Assembly: GCF_019357415.1 (NCBI RefSeq)
Contig: NZ_CP048410.1
Span: 1,488,001 to 1,552,000, forward strand
Source of the DNA: Gramella sp. MT6
GTDB taxonomy: Bacteria; Bacteroidota; Bacteroidia; Flavobacteriales; Flavobacteriaceae
Length of the DNA stretch: 64,000 nt
Reading direction: 5' to 3'
The notes beneath the pieces were generated by a model. That model was given only the letters and a program-made list of their open reading frames with translations, was not told where the DNA came from and did no database searches. A program made the translations under genes and the position numbers. Shown one piece after another: positions 1 to 8,003 of this stretch (the first letter of the stretch is position 1; each line of letters begins with the position of its first letter).

Positions 1-2
1 CT

Positions 3-194
3 GAAGAAATTTCCATAGGGATCGATGAATCTACAGCCATTCTTGTTCAGCAGGATAGTGCCAGAGTTCTTGGTGCATCACAGGTTATTGTGATTAGGAA
101 CAATAAGAAAAGCAAAATTTCAAAAAAGGGTTTACTCGGAGCTAGAGATCTTCAGCTTAGTATTGTTTTACCGGGAGAAAAATTTGCCCTTTAA
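3..194 (+). CDS. Cyanophycinase-like peptidase, C-terminal end (partial)
   Basis: Open frame entering from the left edge and ending at TAA; 63 residues are visible. The segment reads GIDESTAILV, then ARVLGASQVIV, and ends in LPGEKFAL. This arrangement matches the C-terminus of cyanophycinase/peptidase S51 proteins, where a 'GIDE.TA' strand is followed by a 'V.G.G.V.V' strand and a closing 'L.PG..F.L'. Cyanophycinases are serine hydrolases that cut cyanophycin (Asp-Arg polymer) to beta-Asp-Arg dipeptides. The catalytic part lies outside the window, so function rests on the tail only. The YfcC-type carrier starts 18 bp downstream and is probably co-transcribed, which would fit dipeptide or amino-acid handling. 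Fairly sure of the family, unsure of the substrate. Confidence 0.65.
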   Translation, partial: EEISIGIDESTAILVQQDSARVLGASQVIVIRNNKKSKISKKGLLGARDLQLSIVLPGEKFAL

Positions 195-212
195 TTAAAA
201 GCGAAATCTATA

Positions 213-1601
213 ATGAGTTTGCCAAGAAAGTTTCCAGATACCATTGCCATTATCCTGGGTATTTCCATTGTGTTCATTCTGCTCACCTGGATTATCCCGG
301 CCGGTCAGTTCGATCGGGAAACCATCGATGGCACCGATATGATCGTTGCGGGGTCTTATGAAAGGGTAGAGGCAAATCCGCAAGGTGTAGGTGCTTTTTT
401 AACCGCCCCAATTAAGGGCTTTATTTCGGCAGCATTTGTAATAGGTTTTGTGTTTCTTGTAGGAGGAGCTTTTTCGGTATTAAATGCGACCGGCGCGATA
501 AACGCCGGACTTTTCAGTATTATAAAATTCGCTGAAAAAAATCCAAAATATAAAGGCCTTATAGTTCCTTTTCTAACCGCCTTATTTTCCCTGGCGGGGG
601 CCACGTTTGGGATGAGCGAGGAGATACTGGTGTTTGTTCTTATTACCATTCCGCTAGCAAATGCGCTGGGATATGATGCGATAATTGGTGCAGCCATTCC
701 TGTGATTGGCACTGGAGTAGGTTTTGCTGGAGCGATCACGAACCCGTTTACTATCGGGATCGCGCAAAGTATTGCGCAGGTGCCTGTTTTTGGAGGTATA
801 GAATATAGGCTCGTGGTTTGGTTCATTCTTACCCTTATAGCTGGAATTGCCTTATATCGTTATGCTTTAAAAATTGAAAAAGACCCCGAGAGAAGTATCT
901 TATCGGGTCTAAATATCAAAAGCGGGGAAGAACTGGCTGTTGGCGATATGCCTGAACTTAATTTAAGGAGAAAGATGATCCTTCTTGCCCTGCTTTTTGC
1001 CCTGGTATTACTTATCTACGGAGTCAATGAATTTGGCTGGTACATCAATGAGATCGCGGCACTTTTCATAGGTCTGGGAATGCTTTCCGCCGTTATTTAC
1101 CGAATGTCTGCAACTAAAGCCATTGAAGCCTTTGTAGAAGGAGCACAGGGAATGATGAAGGCTGCCCTGGTGATAGGTTTAGCCAAAGGTTTGCTCATCA
1201 TTGCCGAAGAAGGGCTCATCATAGATACGATCTTGAATTCGGTTGCTCAATTGGCCGGGGATACTCCTAAATATATTTCCGCAGAATTGATGTTCCTTTT
1301 CCAATGCTGTCTTAACTTCTTCATCCCGTCGGGTTCGGGACAGGCTGCATTAACCATGCCTATTATGGCTCCGTTGAGTGATGTGCTGGGAATAAGCAGG
1401 GAAATTGCTGTGCTCGCCTTTCAAATGGGCGATGGGCTTACTAATATGATCGTCCCTACCAGTGGTGTAACCATGGGAGTTCTCTCGATCGCAAACATTC
1501 CTTACGATAAGTGGTTGAAGTGGGCATTTCCCAAAGTGCTTATCCTTATTCTCGTTTCCATGCTGTTATTGCTTCCGCCGCTTTATTTATTTGAATGGTA
1601 A
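213..1601 (+). CDS. YfcC-family membrane carrier (putative amino-acid/dicarboxylate transporter)
   Basis: 462 residues with about 11-12 hydrophobic segments, starting after a short basic N-terminus (MSLPRKFPDTIAIILGI). It matches the YfcC/DcuC-like family of the ion transporter superfamily: the early IIPAGQF motif, the repeated GAxFGMSEE and GAITNPFTIGIAQ half-site loops, and the C-terminal FIPSGSGQAALTMPIMAPL plus LTNMIVPTSGVTMGVL reentrant loops. Members move carboxylates or basic amino acids across the inner membrane; the substrate cannot be read from sequence. Lying 18 bp after a cyanophycinase-like gene, uptake of dipeptides or of Asp/Arg breakdown products is a reasonable inference. No terminator-like hairpin is obvious in the 160 bp that follow. 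Confidence 0.85.
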   Translation: MSLPRKFPDTIAIILGISIVFILLTWIIPAGQFDRETIDGTDMIVAGSYERVEANPQGVGAFLTAPIKGFISAAFVIGFVFLVGGAFSVLNATGAINAGLFSIIKFAEKNPKYKGLIVPFLTALFSLAGATFGMSEEILVFVLITIPLANALGYDAIIGAAIPVIGTGVGFAGAITNPFTIGIAQSIAQVPVFGGIEYRLVVWFILTLIAGIALYRYALKIEKDPERSILSGLNIKSGEELAVGDMPELNLRRKMILLALLFALVLLIYGVNEFGWYINEIAALFIGLGMLSAVIYRMSATKAIEAFVEGAQGMMKAALVIGLAKGLLIIAEEGLIIDTILNSVAQLAGDTPKYISAELMFLFQCCLNFFIPSGSGQAALTMPIMAPLSDVLGISREIAVLAFQMGDGLTNMIVPTSGVTMGVLSIANIPYDKWLKWAFPKVLILILVSMLLLLPPLYLFEW

Positions 1602-1761
1602 TTTTCAGACTAATTGAGGCTATATAATGCTTAAGGAGTATAACGCCATTAGTATTATTGCTCAATTCATCACGGCCAGAGATTTACAGGTTGAATCATA
1701 TAAGTAACTCATCAATAATGGTGGTTTAAATTAATATATTTACGCACCCTAAAACCTACCT

Positions 1762-2958
1762 ATGTTAAATGAGATTGTTGAAAGTGATGCGGCTGAATAT
1801 CAAAGGATAAAAAGCCTGAGTGCATTTGACCTTGACTACCACGAGTTACAGGAGGAATTCAAATCTCTAGTAGAATTAGCGGCAATGATTGCCGGGGCAG
1901 AGATGTCTGTAATAAACCTCATAGATAACTACTATCAATGGACGGTTACTTCATTCTCTTCAAAATTATTGCAAATGCCCCGCGAAGAATCAATTTGTGA
2001 TAGGACTATACGCTCTCATGAGCCTTTAGAGATCAAGGAACTTGATAAGGATCCAGTCTATTATGACAGGGGTTTTATAGATGGTGATTCCGGGTTTAAT
2101 TATTATCTGGGAATTCCTTTAACGCTGAAATCTGGGGATAACATTGGTGCATTGTGTGTTCTAGACAAGAACTCTAAGGAAATCAGTGACCGGAATAAGG
2201 CCATGCTACGGCTTGTGGCTTCTGAGATCGTGAATAAACTGGAGCTTAAAAGAAAAATTGATGAAACCCTGTTCTCTCTCAATACTGCCGTTAAGATCAA
2301 GAATCAGGTAGCCCATGATATACGTGGACCTATTACCGGAATTACCGGCCTGGCCGAAGTAGCTGCAACCGAAGATTCGAGCAAAGAAGAAATGAAACAG
2401 TATTTTAAGCTTATAAAAGATTCAGGGGATAGTGTCCTGGAACATACTAATGATATTTTAAAGAACGGATTAAAAAATGATCCAGTTCAGGTGAAAAATA
2501 TCAATCTTAAGCAATTAAAAGAAAAATTACTGAAATTATACAGGTTGCCTGCCAGGTCAAAAAATATTGATTTTCAGATAAGGATAAACCCAGAAAAAGC
2601 TAACCTCATTTTTTCCCGCAGAAAACTTCTATCTGTTTTTGGAAACCTTATCTCTAATGCTATAAAATTTACTCCCGCTAATGGTAAGATCACGGTAGAT
2701 CTGGATGTACTATATCTCGATAACGGCAAATATCTGAATTTTGTGATTACTGATAATGGAGTTGGAATGTCTAAGAAAGCCCTGGCAGAATTCAAGGAAC
2801 ACAAATTGAACGCGACTAAAGGTACATTGGGCGAACAGGGGTTTGGTTTGGGTTTAAAGTTAGTTCAGGACATGGTACGGGAATCATATGGCGAAATGGA
2901 TATTTCTTCCTGTGAAAATGCAGGTACAAAAATTGAGGTAAAGCTTCTACTGAATTAA
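1762..2958 (+). CDS. GAF-domain sensor histidine kinase (soluble)
   Basis: 398 residues. Residues about 25-165 form a GAF domain (AAMIAGAEMSVINLID, YYLGIPLTLKSGDNIGALCV). A HisKA segment follows with the phospho-acceptor H185 in VAHDIRGPITGI, then an HATPase with N box NLISNAIKFTP, G1 ITDNGVGMS and G2 GFGLGLKLV, so it should be an active kinase. There is no membrane segment, so the signal is cytoplasmic. No response regulator lies next to it. It stands alone between a carrier and dsbD. A possible -7 element TATATTTA sits at 1735-1742, 19 bp before the ATG. Ligand unknown; GAF sequences of this type in Bacteroidota resemble phytochrome-related ones but no chromophore Cys can be assigned. Confidence 0.9.
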   Translation: MLNEIVESDAAEYQRIKSLSAFDLDYHELQEEFKSLVELAAMIAGAEMSVINLIDNYYQWTVTSFSSKLLQMPREESICDRTIRSHEPLEIKELDKDPVYYDRGFIDGDSGFNYYLGIPLTLKSGDNIGALCVLDKNSKEISDRNKAMLRLVASEIVNKLELKRKIDETLFSLNTAVKIKNQVAHDIRGPITGITGLAEVAATEDSSKEEMKQYFKLIKDSGDSVLEHTNDILKNGLKNDPVQVKNINLKQLKEKLLKLYRLPARSKNIDFQIRINPEKANLIFSRRKLLSVFGNLISNAIKFTPANGKITVDLDVLYLDNGKYLNFVITDNGVGMSKKALAEFKEHKLNATKGTLGEQGFGLGLKLVQDMVRESYGEMDISSCENAGTKIEVKLLLN

Positions 2959-3052
2959 CTAGAGATAAGAATTTCAGTAAAGAACAATTCTCTTTAATTT
3001 CCTTAAATTTGAGCGATTTTCAGAATAAAATTATCATCAGGATTTCAATAAT

Positions 3053-5083
3053 ATGCTAGACAATTTGTTTAAAAAAGGATTCTTCTTCCTGATTCTGTTA
3101 ACCGGTTTTTTAGCTCAGGCTCAAATTCATAATCCGGTTCAATGGGATACGGAGGTAAAAAAGATCGCTGAAGATGAATACCAGTTAGTGATCAATGCTA
3201 ATATTGAAGATAAGTGGCACCTTTATTCACAGGAGCTTCCTGAAGGAGGGGCTTTACCTACGGTATTTATTTATGAAAAAGCCGGGGAAAAATATGAGCT
3301 TGTTGGAAATACCAAAGAAAGCGATGCGATTACTGAATTTGATAAGGTCTTCGAAATGGATCTTAGCTATTTCGCTTATAATGCCACCTTTACTCAGAAT
3401 ATCAAGGTCATGGATACTTCCCTGGCACGTATAAATGCTAAAGTTGAATATCAGGCTTGCGATGATAAAGCCTGTATTTTTGACTCTAAGGATCTTGATT
3501 TTATCCTTAAGGAAAACGCGATTACTTCTGAGACTGCAGATAACTCTATAGAAGATGCAGTTGAGGAAGATGAGGCCATAGTTCTAAATAATCCGGAGGA
3601 AAAAAGGTCTTTCTGGGGAATCTTCATTGTAGCTTTTCTTTCAGGTTTCGCGGCATTGCTAACTCCATGTGTTTTCCCTATGATCCCAATGACGGTAAGT
3701 TTTTTTACCAAGCAAAGTAAATCCAGGGCGGCCGGGATAAGAAACGCGATATTTTACGGTATCTCTATCATAGTGATTTACGTACTTCTTGGATCTTTGG
3801 TAACGCTCATTTTCGGTGCAGATTCTTTGAATGCTTTATCAACTAACGTTTGGTTCAACCTTGCTTTCTTTATCTTACTGGTGATTTTTGCTTTTTCATT
3901 CATGGGAGCTTTTGAGATCGTCTTACCCAGCAGTTGGGGAACAAAGATCGATTCAAAGGCAGATAAAGGTGGGTTAATAGGTATCTTTTTTATGGCCCTG
4001 GCCTTAGCGATCGTTTCATTTTCCTGTACCGGTCCTATCGTAGGAACATTATTGGTTGAAGCAGCTTCTAAAGGAGGAATTGCTCCTATTGTTGGAATGC
4101 TTGGATTTTCACTGGCTATCGCGCTACCATTTGGACTTTTCGCGGCGTTTCCAGGCTGGCTCAATACTCTGCCTAAATCTGGTGGATGGCTAAATACGGT
4201 TAAGGTAACTCTTGGTTTTCTGGAGTTAGCCCTGGCTTTTAAATTCCTTTCTAATGCAGATTTGGTTTTACAATTACATATTCTTGAGCGTGAAATATTC
4301 CTTGCGATCTGGATCGCGATCTTCGGAATGCTGGCACTTTATTTATTTGGAAAAATAAGATTACCTCATGATTCTAAGCAAGAGCATATTTCTGTTGGGC
4401 GTTTAATAACGGGGCTGGTAGCTTTGATTTTTACTATTTACCTGATCCCCGGGCTTTGGGGAGCACCCTTAAAACTGATCAGTGGTTTTCCGCCGCCATT
4501 ACAGTATAGCGAATCACCTGATGGGATTGGAGCTTCTAATGCCGGGATTACTTCTAATAAGCAGGGATTACCTGAAGGTGCCGAATATGGGCCGCATGAT
4601 ATTGTGTCTTTTCACGATTATGAGGACGGTCTTGCCTATGCCAAAGAAAATGATCTTCCTGTATTGATCGATTTTACGGGACATGCTTGTGTGAATTGCC
4701 GGAAGATGGAGGAAAGGGTTTGGAGCGAGCCTCAGGTACTGGATATCCTGAAAAATGATGTTGTTCTGATTTCCCTATATGTGGATGATAAAAGAAAATT
4801 ACCTGAGTCTGAACAGTATGTTTCAGAAACTACAGGCAAGGAAATAGAAAGTATCGGGAACAAATGGAGTGACTTTCAAATTAGCCGGTATAAAGCGAAT
4901 GCTCAGCCGTACTACGTACTTATAAATCATGAAGAGGAGTCTTTGATTTCACCTTCTTCCTATGAACCCGATGCCGATGAATATTATAAGTGGCTAAAAA
5001 AGGGGATCTCAAATTTCACGAAAGATGACTCTGATGAAATTGAGAGTTTAAGTGCAGATTCAGATAGTATCTTCAGTAATTAA
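3053..5083 (+). CDS. dsbD: Thiol:disulfide interchange protein DsbD
   Basis: 676 residues with the full three-part layout. A signal peptide (about 1-23, ending AQAQ) precedes a periplasmic DsbD-alpha-like domain with a cysteine pair near 139-144 (YQACDDKACIF). The eight-helix CcdA-like core (about 185-450) carries LTPCVFPMIPMTV and SFSCTGPIVGT, the membrane cysteines. The C-terminal thioredoxin domain has C546-x-x-C549 in GHACVNCRKM. It passes electrons from cytoplasmic thioredoxin to periplasmic substrates such as c-type apocytochromes, relevant here because the window encodes two c-type cytochrome subunits. A -7-like TAAATTTG occurs at 3004-3011. Its 3' end overlaps the convergent gene by 4 bp. 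Confidence 0.93.
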   Translation: MLDNLFKKGFFFLILLTGFLAQAQIHNPVQWDTEVKKIAEDEYQLVINANIEDKWHLYSQELPEGGALPTVFIYEKAGEKYELVGNTKESDAITEFDKVFEMDLSYFAYNATFTQNIKVMDTSLARINAKVEYQACDDKACIFDSKDLDFILKENAITSETADNSIEDAVEEDEAIVLNNPEEKRSFWGIFIVAFLSGFAALLTPCVFPMIPMTVSFFTKQSKSRAAGIRNAIFYGISIIVIYVLLGSLVTLIFGADSLNALSTNVWFNLAFFILLVIFAFSFMGAFEIVLPSSWGTKIDSKADKGGLIGIFFMALALAIVSFSCTGPIVGTLLVEAASKGGIAPIVGMLGFSLAIALPFGLFAAFPGWLNTLPKSGGWLNTVKVTLGFLELALAFKFLSNADLVLQLHILEREIFLAIWIAIFGMLALYLFGKIRLPHDSKQEHISVGRLITGLVALIFTIYLIPGLWGAPLKLISGFPPPLQYSESPDGIGASNAGITSNKQGLPEGAEYGPHDIVSFHDYEDGLAYAKENDLPVLIDFTGHACVNCRKMEERVWSEPQVLDILKNDVVLISLYVDDKRKLPESEQYVSETTGKEIESIGNKWSDFQISRYKANAQPYYVLINHEEESLISPSSYEPDADEYYKWLKKGISNFTKDDSDEIESLSADSDSIFSN

Positions 5084-5589
5084 TTATCCTGCTTTTTTCT
5101 GTAAACTCCTTTAAAGGCATTATTTAGGAAATTGCCCTTGGCATCAAGTATCTCCCAGTGCTGGGTTACACTGCCATCTGCGTTTTTTGTCCAGGTGATC
5201 TGATTAATATATTCTCCTTGTTTTCCTTCTTTGAGTTCGCTTTTCAATATCATTTGATTCTTACTGGCTTTGCCCTTCAATTTTAAAATATTACCGGTGT
5301 TGGTTATCCATAGCTGATTCCAGGTTTTATCTGAAGGATCATAGTAATTATAACTCTTGCCGCTGCTGCCGTTTTCTGCTTCCCAGTTTTCGTTCAGGAT
5401 ACAATTATCTTCTAGCTTTTTCACAAGGTTTTCTCCAATTTTATCTCCGTTCTCATTGAAGACTTCCCAGTCGCCAACCCAAAAATCGAATTGATAATGC
5501 TGATCAGAGCAGCAGGCACAATCTGGTTCCTGTGCGAATGTTAGTTGTGACATAAAAAATAACAGGCCGTAAAGTAAAATTTGCTTCAT
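5080..5589 (-). CDS. Secreted DUF1579-like protein
   Basis: 169 residues. A signal peptide (about 1-19, FFMSQLTFAQ) is followed by a cysteine-rich CACC cluster and then FDFWVGDWEVFN, the characteristic opening of DUF1579-like beta-barrel proteins found in many Bacteroidota and Proteobacteria. The rest is a predicted all-beta domain rich in W, K and N. No enzymatic residue is recognisable. Its stop overlaps the stop of dsbD by 4 bp in a tail-to-tail arrangement. Location is periplasm or cell surface. The function of the family is not established and I do not assign one. Confidence 0.75.
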   Translation of the reverse strand: MKQILLYGLLFFMSQLTFAQEPDCACCSDQHYQFDFWVGDWEVFNENGDKIGENLVKKLEDNCILNENWEAENGSSGKSYNYYDPSDKTWNQLWITNTGNILKLKGKASKNQMILKSELKEGKQGEYINQITWTKNADGSVTQHWEILDAKGNFLNNAFKGVYRKKQDN

Positions 5590-5695
5590 CTTGAAAGTTT
5601 AAATGTCAAGATAAAGAATAATACTTTTAGGCCTGCTAAATAGATCTGAAAGCCCAAATTTTAGTATTGACCTTTCAGTATTTTAAATTAAGCAA

Positions 5696-5929
5696 CTATA
5701 CTATAATTGTTTCTTTGTTCGCTTTTTTTGCTTTGGCGATGCGTTTTTTAGATTTCATCTTTTCTTCTCTTTTCTGCAAAAGAGAATATGCCATATAGCC
5801 ACCTGCAAGTAATGAGGCTGCTCCAATCCCAACTTTTCCACCTTTTAAAGCCGCTTTCTTACCCGCTTTGAAGATAAATCCCCGGGCTACAAATTTTCCT
5901 GCTAATTTTAATACATGTCCTAAATTCAT
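5696..5929 (-). CDS. Small basic hypothetical protein with one hydrophobic segment
   Basis: 77 residues, very rich in Lys, Ala and Gly. The middle (about 32-52, VGIGAASLLAGGYMAYSLL) could form one membrane helix, and the C-terminal third is a basic tail (KREEKMKSKKRIAKAKKANK). It is not recognised as a named family. It lies 33 bp downstream of the SDR gene on the same strand and may be its operon partner. The strongly biased composition and proper start and stop argue for a real gene, but there is no functional evidence. Confidence 0.6.
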   Translation of the reverse strand: MNLGHVLKLAGKFVARGFIFKAGKKAALKGGKVGIGAASLLAGGYMAYSLLQKREEKMKSKKRIAKAKKANKETIIV

Positions 5930-5962
5930 AATATTCTTTTCTAATTTTTTGTATCTACCAAT

Positions 5963-6694
5963 TCAGGATTTTCCCGTTGGCTTTACTAATAATTCATTCA
6001 CATTTACAGAATCTGGCTGTGAGATCGCATAGAAAACTGCATCTGCAATATTTTCTGGTTTAAGTTTAGACTCATCTCCTCCATAGTCCTTGTCGTCCAG
6101 TAATTCTTTATCTGTTATATCATTTCTAAGATCGGTTTCTACCGTTCCAGGTTCAATAGCAGTTACTCTAATATTGTATTCTGGAGAAAGTTCCATTCTC
6201 ATAGCTTTAGATAATTCTATTACCGCCGCCTTCGATGCGCCATATACAGCTCCTCCGGCAAAGATCTCTTTTCCATCTACAGAAGCGATGTTTACAATAT
6301 GCCCGCCTTTTTGCTTTTCCATATGTGGGAGGGCTGAATAAATACAACGCAACACTCCTTTTACATTCACTTCAATCGTGTTAAGCCATTCGTCAAGGTG
6401 TCTGTTCTTGAGATAGGTAAGAGGCATGATACCTGCTGAATTTATAAGGATATCGATGCTACTGTATTTTTCGGAGATTTCGTTGAAGGCTTTACTCACG
6501 CTTTCTGTGCTGGTAACGTCCAGTTCCACAACCATACTCTCACCCTTAAGATCTTTCTGTATTTCTTTTAGTTTCTCCAGGCTCCTGCTGGCCAGAACTA
6601 CTACATAATTTTCTGAGGATAATTTTCTGGCGATCGCCTCACCAATTCCGCTGCTTGCTCCTGTGATCACAGCTACTTTGTTTTTATTGCTCAT
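5963..6694 (-). CDS. Short-chain dehydrogenase/reductase
   Basis: 243 residues from the ATG at 6694; the frame is open 28 codons further upstream, but the N-terminal Rossmann motif (VAVITGASSGIGEAIA) starts right after this ATG as usual for the family. The TGxxxGIG cofactor motif, the NSAG motif (INSAGIM) and the catalytic YGASK with the preceding Ser (NIASVDG) are all present, so it should be an active classical SDR using NAD(P). The terminal LLVKPTGKS is like YdfG/serine-dehydrogenase-type SDRs. Substrate unknown. It is the first gene of a probable two-gene minus-strand unit with the small basic protein. Confidence 0.9.
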   Translation of the reverse strand: MSNKNKVAVITGASSGIGEAIARKLSSENYVVVLASRSLEKLKEIQKDLKGESMVVELDVTSTESVSKAFNEISEKYSSIDILINSAGIMPLTYLKNRHLDEWLNTIEVNVKGVLRCIYSALPHMEKQKGGHIVNIASVDGKEIFAGGAVYGASKAAVIELSKAMRMELSPEYNIRVTAIEPGTVETDLRNDITDKELLDDKDYGGDESKLKPENIADAVFYAISQPDSVNVNELLVKPTGKS

Positions 6695-6826
6695 ATTGAT
6701 CGCTTTTGAGATAATATGAACAATACGGATAGATTTTTGCGTTAAGATAATTTCAAATAACAGATATTTAACGCTCACAGACCATATTGAAAGTTTGCGT
6801 TATATATTCGTGAAAAATTTAAGGTT

Positions 6827-7843
6827 TTGAAAAGATCAGAATTATTTCTTCCTGTACTTATATTGTTAATAGTTGCTTCCTGTAGTAGTGATGATGACCA
6901 GAATAGAAGAGTGATCACTTCTCAAATTGCCCATTTATATGCTACTTCTCATAATGGTGATGTAAATAGGTATGATATTAATACCGGGATTGTTACAAAA
7001 TATGCGAATTCATCTTCAGATTCAGAAGGGATTTTTTTCTCTTCAAATGAAGATGCCTTTACAATAGTCTCAAGATCTGCAAATCGTTTGGAGTCTTATG
7101 AAGACATAAGTTCACTGGGTGATGGCGGAACAAAAAATCCCGAAACCCATATTTTTGGTGATGAAGACCTGGAAAACCCCAGAGATCTTGCGGTAAGTGG
7201 AGAGTTTTATGTGGTTTCAGATAATACAGATCTTGATGAGGATGAGACAACTCCAGAGGGTCGACTTTATATTTACAGAAAGACCGCAGATAATTTCATT
7301 TTACGAAATGTGGTTCAGACCAAATTTAAGGTTTGGGGAATAGAATTCGTGAATAATGATTTGTACCTGGCGGTGGATGAAACCAATAAACTGGCAGTTT
7401 ATCGCAATTTTCTAAATTCAAATATGATGAATCGTATTGTTACTGCAGATAAGATCGTCGCGATCCAGGGCTTGGTGCGTTCTCATGGTTTAGATTATGA
7501 TAACGGGACCATGGTGCTTTCCGATATAGGTGAACCAGAATCGAGTTCAGATGGTGGATTACATATTATTCAGAATTTCGATGAAAAATTTTCAAATACG
7601 GTGAATGGAGGTTTTATCGTTAGTGATGATCAGTTAAGAATTTCAGGGAGTAATACTTTATTAGGAAACCCTGTGAACGTGGTTTATGACTCTAATTATA
7701 ATGTCATCTTTGTTGCAGAAGCGCTAAATAATAATGGTAGAATACTTGCCTTCAACGATGCAACTTCGGTTTCCGGAAATATTTCTCCAGATCTTAAATA
7801 CGAACTGCAGGGAGCCTCTTCCATATTTTTTTATACAGAATAA
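6827..7843 (+). CDS. Lipoprotein, putative beta-propeller
   Basis: 338 residues starting at a TTG codon (6827), read as M-K-R-S-E-L. The lipobox LIVASC places the modified cysteine at residue 19, followed by SSDDD, typical of exported Bacteroidota lipoproteins. The mature part repeats short beta units such as HLYATSHNGDVNRYDI, FYVVSDNTDLDED, DLYLAVDETNKLAVY and VVYDSNYNVIFVAEA, consistent with an NHL/YncE-like propeller; no catalytic residue is evident. It could be a surface or periplasmic binding scaffold. Divergent from the SDR gene with about 130 bp between the two starts. Family assignment is tentative. Confidence 0.7.
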   Translation: MKRSELFLPVLILLIVASCSSDDDQNRRVITSQIAHLYATSHNGDVNRYDINTGIVTKYANSSSDSEGIFFSSNEDAFTIVSRSANRLESYEDISSLGDGGTKNPETHIFGDEDLENPRDLAVSGEFYVVSDNTDLDEDETTPEGRLYIYRKTADNFILRNVVQTKFKVWGIEFVNNDLYLAVDETNKLAVYRNFLNSNMMNRIVTADKIVAIQGLVRSHGLDYDNGTMVLSDIGEPESSSDGGLHIIQNFDEKFSNTVNGGFIVSDDQLRISGSNTLLGNPVNVVYDSNYNVIFVAEALNNNGRILAFNDATSVSGNISPDLKYELQGASSIFFYTE

Positions 7844-7883
7844 TCTTTAACGGGTAATTAAAATCTTACTTCCTTAATTTATT

Positions 7884-7920
7884 TTGAATCCCTGAATAGT
7901 ATCAAATTCGGGGTTTTCAA
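7884..7920 (+). terminator. Imperfect hairpin after the lipoprotein gene
   Basis: Arms TTGAATCCCTGAA (7884-7896) and TTCGGGGTTTTCAA (7907-7920) pair with one G-T wobble and a bulge over a 10-nt loop, 41 bp after the stop. The run of T after the stem is interrupted, so termination strength is uncertain. Confidence 0.4.
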
Positions 7921-8003
7921 GGCATCGTTCTTTGGTTTTAAAGCAAGTTTAACGGGCAGAAGAAAAATTTGATATACTTTTGCACTTACAAACCGACAAA
8001 TTT

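Noticed and set aside
356..826. Open antisense frame of 156 codons over the YfcC-like gene
   Set aside because: Shadow of a strongly biased coding frame; low-complexity translation without a family and no promoter or start context.
5963..6778. Longer start of the SDR gene at 6778
   Set aside because: The additional 28 residues do not fit the SDR N-terminus; the Rossmann strand begins right after the ATG at 6694.
7980..8003. TTG at 7980 as topA start
   Set aside because: The ATG at 8004 gives the usual MAKNLVIVESPAKAK start, and the TTG overlaps the -7 element TACTTTTG.
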